Below, one piece after another: positions 1-5,486 of a DNA stretch of 9,225 nucleotides (position 1 is the first letter of the stretch; every line of letters starts with the position of its first letter). The notes beneath the pieces were generated by a model. The model saw nothing but the letters and a program-made list of their open reading frames with translations, did not search any database and had not been told where the DNA came from. The stretch lies in NCBI GenBank assembly GCA_045113475.1, contig JBGUIY010000120.1, positions 1-9,225 on the forward strand, read 5' to 3'. The DNA comes from UBA4246 sp045113475. Its GTDB lineage: Bacteria > Bacillota > Clostridia > Christensenellales > Aristaeellaceae. The translations under genes were made by a program, and so were the position numbers.

Positions 1-448
1 TCCATGCAAAGCGCATCACCAGCGCAGCCGCCTCCGGCAGGGGCAGGAGCGCGCTCACCGCCCAGGTAAAGCCGTACACCGCGAGACCGGCGAACCACAC
101 TCCCGCAAATATGCCATTTCCGAAGAAAAGCCCGATATACCGCGGGTACAGGGCCGCCGCCAGCGCGATCCCCGCGGCCCCGGCCCATTTCCACACGCTG
201 CCCGGCGCGCCTTCAGCCGCCAGGAGCGCCAAACCGAAGCAGAGCGCCATACCCGCAAGCACGCAGGGGATACGGAGCCCGTGCTTCAGCCCGCGGACGG
301 CCATTCCCAGCAGCAGCGCCGCCAGCAGGGGCAGCAGAAACCCCGCGCCGATGCCGGCGGCAGTGCCTGCCATCAGGAACACCGGCGCCGGCAGCAGAAA
401 GAGGCCCAGGCCGTAAAAGCAGCCGCGCAGCAGCATCGTTTTACGCAT
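1..448 (-). CDS. Polytopic membrane protein, 3'-truncated by the window edge (possible transglutaminase-like third gene of the MoxR/DUF58 operon)
   Basis: An open frame begins at ATG 448-446 and stays open for 149 codons to the left edge, so the C-terminal part is missing. The start overlaps the end of the DUF58 gene by 8 bp (ATGCGTAA), and a purine-rich GGAGGGG lies about 12 bases upstream, inside that gene. The visible protein is strongly hydrophobic, with candidate membrane spans near residues 11-28, 30-50, 60-78, 88-100 and 112-136 and short charged loops (RGLKHGLR at 52-59). No catalytic motif is visible in this part. MoxR-DUF58 operons commonly continue with a protein having several N-terminal membrane spans and an extracytoplasmic transglutaminase-like domain, which fits the position and hydrophobic N-terminus. 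That identity is inferred from context only; another small integral membrane protein is possible. Confidence 0.75.
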   Translation of the reverse strand, partial: MRKTMLLRGCFYGLGLFLLPAPVFLMAGTAAGIGAGFLLPLLAALLLGMAVRGLKHGLRIPCVLAGMALCFGLALLAAEGAPGSVWKWAGAAGIALAAALYPRYIGLFFGNGIFAGVWFAGLAVYGFTWAVSALLPLPEAAALVMRFAW

Positions 449-1523
449 AAGGCCCCTGCCCCTCCTTCAGGATGTGCAGCGTCACGCTGTTTCCCAGCCG
501 GTACAGCTGCTGCATCCGTTCCCGGATCTCCGGGCTGTCATAACAGGAAAGGATCACGATATCCGCGCCGGTCAGCCGCGGCATCTGCTCCAGAAAGGTC
601 GGGAAACTTCGCAGCAGCCGGATCCTGATCGCTGCGAAGCCGCACAGCAGCGCTTCCTCCCAGCCTGTGCCGCGGTTGGGCAGCATGCAGGCGCACTCTT
701 CGCTTTCGTCCAGCGGCATGCTGGCGACGAAGCCCGCTTCCATGCCCCGGCGGAGGGCGTATACGCACATGGACGCCGCCAGGGAGATCGCGTACTCGAT
801 CCGCGGCTGTTCGTAGTCCATCAGGCTCCCCCACTGGCTTTCTGTCAGCTGGCCGTTGATCAGCACCATCAGCCGGGGATCGGAGGTGAAATCGTGGGTC
901 TTGACCTGCAGCTCCCCCAGCCGCGCCGTTGCCGCCCAATGGATATCCCGCTCGGGATCGCCCGAACGGTAGCCGCGGATCCCGTTCACCAGGAAAGGAT
1001 CCGGCTGGATCCAGCGGCGCACGCTGACGTCCCCCTGCGCCCGGGAGGAGGGCAGCGCAACCTCGTCCTCAGGCAGGAGCCGGGGATATACGTAGATCTC
1101 CGCCGGCGCGTCCACTTCCCGGGCCAGCGACCGCATCCCCAGCAGATCTGCGGCCGTCAGGGACGCCTGCTTCAACTGGAAATGCCCGCGGCTGCGCAGG
1201 GTCACTCGGTGCCGGCGGGTCACCTGGGAATACGGCATCAGGGTGAACACGCTTTTGTGGTAATTCCCGCCCCTGATCTCGACCTCTTCGCGGGTATTGA
1301 AATCAAAGGACGGCGGCACCCGCATTTCCAGCCGCACCCAGGGCAGGAAGAAGACGCTGCGGTTTCGGATGACCTCGATCAGCTCCACCTGATCGCCCTC
1401 AAAAGCGGTCGAACGGGAAAAGCTGCGGCTGTAGGAAAAACCGCGCATGCCAAATCTGGCCATCAGCCAGCCCTGGACCACGGCCATGATCAGGAAAACC
1501 AGCACGATGACCAGAAAACTCAT
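441..1523 (-). CDS. DUF58 domain-containing protein
   Basis: A 360-residue protein with one N-terminal membrane span (about residues 2-20), then a beta-rich region and a DUF58 domain. The diagnostic DUF58 stretch is at residues 181-208, with the G-[IR]-x-x-Y-x-x-GD-x-x-R-x-I-x-W-x-x-[TS]-AR pattern (GIRGY, GDPERDIHW, ATARLGEL). The region after it, with DPRLMVLING at 215-224, is where this family has a von Willebrand A-like fold. Many relatives have two N-terminal spans; I see one clear span here. DUF58 proteins are encoded next to MoxR ATPases and are thought to be their partners in assembling or activating envelope or protein complexes; the biochemical role is not established. ATG 1523-1521 overlaps the moxR stop (ATGA), which implies translational coupling, and the stop at 441-443 lies inside the next gene's start. 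The family call is firm, the function is open. Confidence 0.9.
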   Translation of the reverse strand: MSFLVIVLVFLIMAVVQGWLMARFGMRGFSYSRSFSRSTAFEGDQVELIEVIRNRSVFFLPWVRLEMRVPPSFDFNTREEVEIRGGNYHKSVFTLMPYSQVTRRHRVTLRSRGHFQLKQASLTAADLLGMRSLAREVDAPAEIYVYPRLLPEDEVALPSSRAQGDVSVRRWIQPDPFLVNGIRGYRSGDPERDIHWAATARLGELQVKTHDFTSDPRLMVLINGQLTESQWGSLMDYEQPRIEYAISLAASMCVYALRRGMEAGFVASMPLDESEECACMLPNRGTGWEEALLCGFAAIRIRLLRSFPTFLEQMPRLTGADIVILSCYDSPEIRERMQQLYRLGNSVTLHILKEGQGPYA

Positions 1524-2467
1524 CTTTTTTCCGTCGGCACGGGCACAGCGGCCACAGCGTCCAGCACGATCTGCCTGCCCGCCGCGGACTGGCCCGTATA
1601 GCTTCGTGCGATCACGCGGTGCGCCAGCACCGGCACAGCCAGCCGCTGCACGTCGTCAGGCGTGACGAAGGAACGGCACCGGATGAGGGCCAGCGCCTGC
1701 GAAGCCCGCATCAGCGCGAGCATGCCCCGGGGGCTGACCCCCAGCTGGGCGCGGTCGTCCTTGCGGGTACGCTCGCATAGATCGGCGATGTAACCGCGCA
1801 CGCTCTCCTCCACCTCACACTGCGGCAGGGCACGCTGCGCCTCCGCCAGGTCCTCGCAGCTGCAGACCGGCTCCAGCTTCCGGAGCGGCTCGTCCCGAAG
1901 GAAACGGTCAAGGATGCCCAGCGCCTCCTCATGAGCGGGATAGCCGGGCGTCAGCCGCACCAGAAAGCGGTCCAGCTGCGCTTCCGGTAGCGGGAATGTG
2001 CCCTGGATCTCGATGGGGTTCTGCGTCGCGATGACCAGGAAAGGCTCCGGCAGGGGCCGCGTCACCCCGCCGTCAGTCACCTGGTTCTCCTCCATGCATT
2101 CCAGCAGCGCGCTCTGAGTGCGCGGAGTGGCGCGGTTGATCTCGTCCGCCAGCAGGATATTGGCGAACACCGGGCCGGGGTGGAAAACGAATTCCCCCTT
2201 GTCCTGCCGGTATACCCGGGTACCGGTGATATCCGCCGGCAGCAGATCGGGCGTAAACTGGACGCGCGAAAACGCTCCGCCGATCGACCTGGCGAAGCTG
2301 CGGGCCGTGACCGTTTTGCCGGTTCCCGGCACATCCTCCAGCAGCACGTGCCCCCTGGCGATCACCGCAGCCAGCAGCAATTCGATCATATCTTCCTTGC
2401 CCACCACCACGCGTGCGATATTCTCCCTGATCCGCCCGGCCAGGGCGGCAATGTCAGCGTTTTTCAA
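1520..2467 (-). CDS. MoxR-family AAA+ ATPase
   Basis: A 315-residue AAA+ ATPase of the MoxR type, a cytoplasmic chaperone-like oligomer that uses ATP to remodel or activate partner proteins. Walker A is VPGTGKT at residues 46-52, Walker B is ILLADEINR at 104-112, sensor 1 is ATQNP at 147-151, the arginine-finger region is LDRF at 165-168 and sensor 2 is GVSPRG at 243-248. The length matches the family (about 300-330). The start is TTG at 2467-2465: it is preceded by AAGGAGG at 2480-2474 with six-base spacing, and the protein starts in register with family members. It is the first gene of the minus-strand operon and overlaps the DUF58 gene by 4 bp. The client is unknown; the neighbouring DUF58 and membrane proteins are the obvious candidates. 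A general moxR-like name is safe; a more specific symbol is not. Confidence 0.95.
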   Translation of the reverse strand: MKNADIAALAGRIRENIARVVVGKEDMIELLLAAVIARGHVLLEDVPGTGKTVTARSFARSIGGAFSRVQFTPDLLPADITGTRVYRQDKGEFVFHPGPVFANILLADEINRATPRTQSALLECMEENQVTDGGVTRPLPEPFLVIATQNPIEIQGTFPLPEAQLDRFLVRLTPGYPAHEEALGILDRFLRDEPLRKLEPVCSCEDLAEAQRALPQCEVEESVRGYIADLCERTRKDDRAQLGVSPRGMLALMRASQALALIRCRSFVTPDDVQRLAVPVLAHRVIARSYTGQSAAGRQIVLDAVAAVPVPTEKR

Positions 2468-2473
2468 AGCAGG

Positions 2474-2480
2474 CCTCCTT
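2474..2480 (-). promoter_or_regulatory. Strong Shine-Dalgarno that fixes a TTG start for the MoxR gene
   Basis: On the minus strand AAGGAGG is followed by six bases and then TTG at 2467-2465. No ATG or GTG in the same frame is better placed. The ribosome binding site is the reason to accept the TTG start. Confidence 0.8.
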
Positions 2481-2515
2481 ATATACGGCAGGTCGAATGC
2501 AAATCACTATTCTGT

Positions 2516-2544
2516 ATTATAGCACAGACCCCGGCGGATGAAAA
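2516..2544 (-). promoter_or_regulatory. Predicted sigma-70-type promoter of the MoxR operon
   Basis: Minus-strand TATAAT lies at 2521-2516 and is preceded by TGC, giving an extended -10 (TGnTATAAT). A partial -35, TTTTCA (4 of 6 consensus bases), lies at 2544-2539 with a 17-base spacer. Transcription would start near 2509, leaving a leader of about 42 bases before the TTG start. Confidence 0.75.
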
Positions 2545-2615
2545 GCGTCTGGTGCCGCTTCACATATGGGCTTTTTTCCGATCCGGCTTTTCCCGCCCGG
2601 ATACAGTCCCTGTAT

Positions 2616-2646
2616 TTGTTACAATTTTTTATCGCAATTGTTACAA
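2616..2646. repeat. Two exact TTGTTACAA direct repeats, candidate regulator binding sites
   Basis: The 9-mer TTGTTACAA occurs at 2616-2624 and again at 2638-2646, exactly 22 bp apart, about two helical turns. Each copy is itself a dyad (TTGT-N-ACAA). The pair lies in the 277-bp divergent intergenic region, immediately upstream of the -35 hexamer at 2652-2657 and centred about 57 bases before the predicted start at 2688, a usual place for an activator. The regulator is unknown. The core TGTTAC fits the published WalR half-site TGTWAH, but the known WalR sites are spaced 11 bp apart rather than 22, so that link is weak. Confidence 0.5.
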
Positions 2647-2651
2647 AGTTA

Positions 2652-2681
2652 TTTACATAAACCCGGTTTTTTTGGTATAAT
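2652..2681 (+). promoter_or_regulatory. Predicted promoter of the orphan membrane-protein gene
   Basis: TTTACA (5 of 6 matches to TTGACA) at 2652-2657 and a perfect TATAAT at 2676-2681 are separated by 18 bases. Transcription would begin near 2688, giving a leader of about 57 bases before the ATG at 2745. The promoter diverges from the MoxR operon promoter. Confidence 0.8.
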
Positions 2682-2689
2682 GATCGGTA

Positions 2690-2725
2690 CGCGGGACATG
2701 CCGGGATCCGGCCGTTTTTCCCGCG
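2690..2725 (+). promoter_or_regulatory. Hairpin at the 5' end of the orphan gene's leader RNA
   Basis: A 7-bp outer stem pairs CGCGGGA (2690-2696) with TCCCGCG (2719-2725). Inside it, GCCGG (2700-2704) pairs with CCGGC (2708-2712) around the loop GAT, followed by CG and five T. It lies within two or three bases of the predicted transcription start and just upstream of the Shine-Dalgarno GGAGGAG at 2732-2738. It could stabilise the 5' end; the inner hairpin plus T5 also resembles a small attenuator. Confidence 0.4.
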
Positions 2726-2744
2726 AATATCGGAGGAGAATCAC

Positions 2745-3860
2745 ATGAGCGCGAAACGCAATCACTATACATCGACCCCGCTGATGCGGATGGACAAGCA
2801 CCCCAAGAGCGTGGAATGGGAGGAACCCCCGGTCGTCCTGGAGCAGGATGCCGTCGGGCGGGTGCGGCACTACCGGCTGCTGCAGCTGATCATGATCGTT
2901 CTGCTGCCTATCGGCTTTATCGTAGCCCTGATGCTGGGAAATCAGGCCGTGAGCTGGGGCTATGTGGGCGGCAGCCTGTTCTTTGTGCTGCTGATGTGGC
3001 TGCTGCGCGCCTTTGCACAGAGCGCGCGCTCCAAGCTGACGCTGATCTATGTCCTGGCGGCGTCTGTCATCGTGGTCAAACTGATCGCCAGCTCGCCCAG
3101 CCGTATCGCTGAGAATATGCAGCGCCGCGTCAACACCAACATCTTCAATTCCGAAAGTGCCCTGGATACGCCGACCCTGGCTGATTTCGAAGCCACGGAT
3201 GCCGTCACGACCCCCGAGCCGGAAGCGACGGAGGCCCCGAAATCCGCCGCTGAAATGCGGCTGGACGAATTTATGTACTACTGGACTACAGGGGAACTCG
3301 ACTCCATGGTCAGCCTGTGTCTGCCCTCCTGGGTGGATAATTCCGTCCAGCCCAAGTCTGACCTGTGGAAGCTGACCGGCATGTGGGCCCCGTCGACCTA
3401 CTATGTGGAGCGCGTGGACGGCAGCAATACCGACTCCTCCCGCGCGATCATGATGGTCGCCAACATCAACAACCAGGACGGTACCACCACCGCCAAACGA
3501 TACCAGATCATGATGATCCGCTCCAACGATACCTGGTACATCAATCCCAACTCCCTGAACAGCATCGGTACCGTCACCGCGGACGATCCCCAGCCCTTCG
3601 AACAGATCAGCAACATCATCCAGGAGGCCACGCCCGCCCCCACCGCCGCCCCGACCGTGAATCCCCAGCTGATGCTGTATTATAACGAAGACGGCGGCAA
3701 GTATTATCACGTCGACCCGTACTGCAAATCCGTTCAGAAGCGCGATCAGGTGCCGCTGACAGGCCAGTTCACCTACTCGGCGCTGGACGACGCCAATTAC
3801 CGCACCCTGAAGCCCTGCCGCACCTGCCACGCGCCGGAGCGCTGGATCCCGGTCAACTGA
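2745..3860 (+). CDS. Membrane-anchored protein of unknown function with an NTF2-like-looking middle region and a C-terminal YH-x4-C/PC-x2-C module
   Basis: I do not recognise a named gene. The 371-residue protein starts at ATG 2745, six bases after GGAGGAG. Residues 1-42 are charged and probably cytoplasmic. Three hydrophobic spans follow, near 43-65, 70-90 and 98-115. A linker rich in Thr, Pro, Glu and Ala (150-168) leads to a mixed alpha/beta region (about 169-275: acidic helix, then strands with SSRAIMMVANI and KRYQIMMI and a final DTWYINPN) that looks like an NTF2-like fold by eye. A second Ala/Thr/Pro linker (295-305) leads to a compact C-terminal module with YYHVDPYC at 320-327 and KPCRTC at 356-361, so H322, C327, C358 and C361 could bind a metal. 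Similar YH-x4-C ... PC-x2-C tails occur on clostridial surface proteins and resemble the Ada-type zinc module. The gene is monocistronic, divergent from the MoxR operon and followed by a terminator. Confidence 0.9.
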   Translation: MSAKRNHYTSTPLMRMDKHPKSVEWEEPPVVLEQDAVGRVRHYRLLQLIMIVLLPIGFIVALMLGNQAVSWGYVGGSLFFVLLMWLLRAFAQSARSKLTLIYVLAASVIVVKLIASSPSRIAENMQRRVNTNIFNSESALDTPTLADFEATDAVTTPEPEATEAPKSAAEMRLDEFMYYWTTGELDSMVSLCLPSWVDNSVQPKSDLWKLTGMWAPSTYYVERVDGSNTDSSRAIMMVANINNQDGTTTAKRYQIMMIRSNDTWYINPNSLNSIGTVTADDPQPFEQISNIIQEATPAPTAAPTVNPQLMLYYNEDGGKYYHVDPYCKSVQKRDQVPLTGQFTYSALDDANYRTLKPCRTCHAPERWIPVN

Positions 3861-3881
3861 CCGCTCAATAGAGGATTATAC

Positions 3882-3913
3882 AAAGGACCGGCCCCCATCG
3901 GAGCCGGTCTTTT
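3882..3913. terminator. Hairpin terminator, probably bidirectional, between the convergent orphan gene and mop
   Basis: GACCGGC (3886-3892) pairs with GCCGGTC (3903-3909) around a 10-base loop, followed on the plus strand by TTTT (3910-3913). AAA at 3882-3884 extends the stem against TTT at 3911-3913. It lies 22 bases after the orphan gene's stop on the plus strand and 30 bases after the mop stop on the minus strand, so it separates two convergent units. The U-run is better on the plus strand; read on the minus strand the stem is followed by CTTTG. Confidence 0.8.
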
Positions 3914-3943
3914 GCAATATGAACCATGCAGATGCAGGACTTG

Positions 3944-4156
3944 TCAATCGTCCACGCCGATCATCACGGAAGTCGCCTTGACGACCGCGTAGGCTTCGCC
4001 GCCCACCTTCAGGCCCAGCTCGCGGATGGAAGCCATTGAGATGGTCGCGCTCATGACGTTGCCGCCGCCGATGTCGATCTTCACGATGCCGTTCACGGCG
4101 CCTTCGTCGATGGCCACGATCTTTCCCCTGAATTGATTCCTTGCGCTCAGTTTCAT
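3944..4156 (-). CDS. mop: Stand-alone molybdenum-pterin-binding (Mop/TOBE) protein
   Basis: This is a 70-residue protein that is almost entirely one Mop (TOBE) domain. It opens with the family signature LSARNQFRGKIV at residues 3-14, continues with GIVKIDIGGG and TISMASIRELGLKVG, and ends with AVVKATSVMIGV. Single-domain Mop proteins (molbindins, about 68-70 residues) form hexamers in the cytoplasm that bind molybdate or tungstate and are thought to store or buffer the oxyanion. It is the last gene of the molybdenum cluster, 108 bp after moeA on the same strand, with a structured leader in between. The start ATG 4156-4154 has only a weak Shine-Dalgarno (GGTG), but the protein start matches the family exactly. 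Family confidence is high; storage rather than sensing is inferred. Confidence 0.9.
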   Translation of the reverse strand: MKLSARNQFRGKIVAIDEGAVNGIVKIDIGGGNVMSATISMASIRELGLKVGGEAYAVVKATSVMIGVDD

Positions 4157-4172
4157 ATGTTTTCACCACTGA

Positions 4173-4228
4173 CTGCCGGTCTGCCGGTTCACCCGTGAGC
4201 TGTGAACGGCTTAAGGATCCGCCGGCAG
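4173..4228 (-). promoter_or_regulatory. Structured mop leader with competing stem-loops and a tandem ACCGGCAG repeat
   Basis: Reading the minus strand, CTGCCGG (4228-4222) can pair with CCGGCAG at 4187-4181 or with its tandem copy at 4179-4173. GCCGTTCAC (4210-4202) can pair with GTGAACCGGC (4192-4183; one bulged C). The second stem uses bases that the first stem also needs, so the two folds exclude each other. ACCGGCAG occurs twice in tandem at 4188-4173. A tiny open frame of eight codons (4237-4211) precedes the structure. No U-run follows, so simple transcription termination is not indicated; control of mop translation is possible. Confidence 0.4.
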
Positions 4229-4264
4229 GGCAATCATTCTTCCTTTCTTTATTTGTTTGTTTTA

Positions 4265-5476
4265 TCACAATTTTCCTGCCATCGGCAGGACGCGTACGGG
4301 ATCTCCCCCGGACAGCGCACCGCTGCCGGCAGGAATATCCACAAGACAGTTGCACCCGATCAGCGAAGCCAGCGCGCCGTTGGACTGGTTTTCGGGCACG
4401 CTGATGTTCACGCCGTTGAACCGAGCCCTGATCAGGCGCCGGTTGGGGCTCTTTTTTCCGAACCCGTTCGCCAGAGGCGCGGTAAACGAGCGGTCGAGGT
4501 CGTAATCCGCTGCGCCTGACAGCTTTTCCAGCACCGGCGCCGTCAGGGTCTCAAAGCAAGCGGACGCCGAGAACGGATTGCCTGACAGGCAGATCATCAG
4601 TTTGCCGCAGATCACGGCTGCCAGGGTGGGGCTGCCGGGTTTCATGGCCAGTTTCCAGAACAGGCGCTTTGCACCCATCAGCGGGAGCACCTGATGCATG
4701 ATGTCTTTCTTCCCGACACTGACGCCGCCGGTGGTCACGATCAGATCCACCTGGCCGGCGGTTTTCAGGAGCATTTCGGCCGCCAGGGCGGGGTCGTCCG
4801 GAACGGAATCCGCGGCGATGACCTGCGCGCCCAGTTCCTTCAGCCGCAGGGAAAGGAAGGTCCTGGAGGAATCAAAGATCTTGCCGAAGCGCCAGGCTTC
4901 TCCGGGCTGCAGCAGCTCATCGCCGGTACAGACCAGGGCGACTCTGGGGCGGCGGAATACGGTGACCGATGCGATGCCCATGCTGGCGATCACGCCAAGG
5001 TGCGCCGGCGTCAGGCGTTCCCCTTTCCGGATCATGACCTGCCCTTCAGGCACGTCCTCGCCCTTCCGGCAGATGTTGGCGTCATGCTTTTCCTCCGCAT
5101 AGAACGCCGCCATGTCCATGCCTTCGTCGGTCAGTTCCTGGCGGATCACGCAGTCGCACTCCGCCGGTACCGGCGCGCCGGTCATGATACGCAGGGCTTC
5201 GCCGCGGGCGGGATGGAACACGGTTTCGCAGCCGGCGTCCGCTTCCCCGATCACCTTCAGAAATACAGGGGTTTCCTTGCTGGCGCCTTTCAGGTCCTCG
5301 CTGTGAACAGCGTAACCGTCCAGGGGAGAGCGGTCGAAGGGCGGCACGGCGATCGGGCTCAGTATATCCTGAGCGCAGACGCGTCCCGCTGCGTCAGCCA
5401 GTGAAAGCTCCTCCGTATCCGCGGCGGACGCCGCATGATCAAGGAGCAGGCGCAGTGCGTTTTCCAATGATTCCAT
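4265..5476 (-). CDS. moeA: Molybdopterin molybdenumtransferase MoeA
   Basis: A 403-residue MoeA, which inserts molybdate (or tungstate) into adenylylated molybdopterin in the last common step of Mo-cofactor synthesis in the cytoplasm. Family motifs are PPFDRSPLDGYA at 45-56, RIMTGAPVP at 96-104, CTGDEL at 183-188, TTGGVSVGKKD at 248-258 (MoCF_biosynth domain), MKPGSPT at 278-284 and CLSGNPFSA at 296-304. A C-terminal domain (about 325-403) contains QSNGALASL at 364-372. Length matches MoeA. The frame is open further upstream into modC, but ATG 5476-5474 is chosen: it has GAGGTG six bases ahead and the family N-terminus (MESLENAL). That Shine-Dalgarno overlaps the modC stop, so translation is probably coupled. 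Odd points are MKPGSP where E. coli-type MoeA has MKPGKP, and SGNP in place of PGNP. The role is firm; Mo versus W preference cannot be read here. Confidence 0.95.
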   Translation of the reverse strand: MESLENALRLLLDHAASAADTEELSLADAAGRVCAQDILSPIAVPPFDRSPLDGYAVHSEDLKGASKETPVFLKVIGEADAGCETVFHPARGEALRIMTGAPVPAECDCVIRQELTDEGMDMAAFYAEEKHDANICRKGEDVPEGQVMIRKGERLTPAHLGVIASMGIASVTVFRRPRVALVCTGDELLQPGEAWRFGKIFDSSRTFLSLRLKELGAQVIAADSVPDDPALAAEMLLKTAGQVDLIVTTGGVSVGKKDIMHQVLPLMGAKRLFWKLAMKPGSPTLAAVICGKLMICLSGNPFSASACFETLTAPVLEKLSGAADYDLDRSFTAPLANGFGKKSPNRRLIRARFNGVNISVPENQSNGALASLIGCNCLVDIPAGSGALSGGDPVRVLPMAGKL

Positions 5477-5486
5477 TTCTGACACC

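Noticed and set aside
474..1601. A 375-codon plus-strand open frame opposite the DUF58 gene
   Set aside because: It is antisense to a gene with clear DUF58 motifs and ATGA coupling. Long antisense frames are expected in GC-rich coding DNA; its product is rich in His, Arg, Gln and Pro and has no recognisable domain.
2545..2615. Extra small gene or sRNA in the left part of the divergent region
   Set aside because: The frames through this stretch have no Shine-Dalgarno or plausible composition; beyond the two promoters, the 9-mer repeats and the leader hairpin, I see nothing supportable.
2649..3830. A 393-codon minus-strand open frame opposite the orphan membrane-protein gene
   Set aside because: The plus-strand gene has a promoter, a Shine-Dalgarno and a terminator, with credible membrane spans and domains. 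The antisense frame ends inside the plus-strand promoter and is Gly/His/Gln-rich low-complexity.
3876..4355. A 159-codon minus-strand frame overlapping mop, the leader and the moeA end
   Set aside because: It is out of frame with mop and moeA and its product is Arg/Asp-rich without a domain; mop itself fully explains the coding signal.
4694..5404. A 236-codon plus-strand open frame opposite moeA
   Set aside because: It is a shadow of moeA, which carries the full set of family motifs in the opposite strand. No ribosome binding site or domain supports it.
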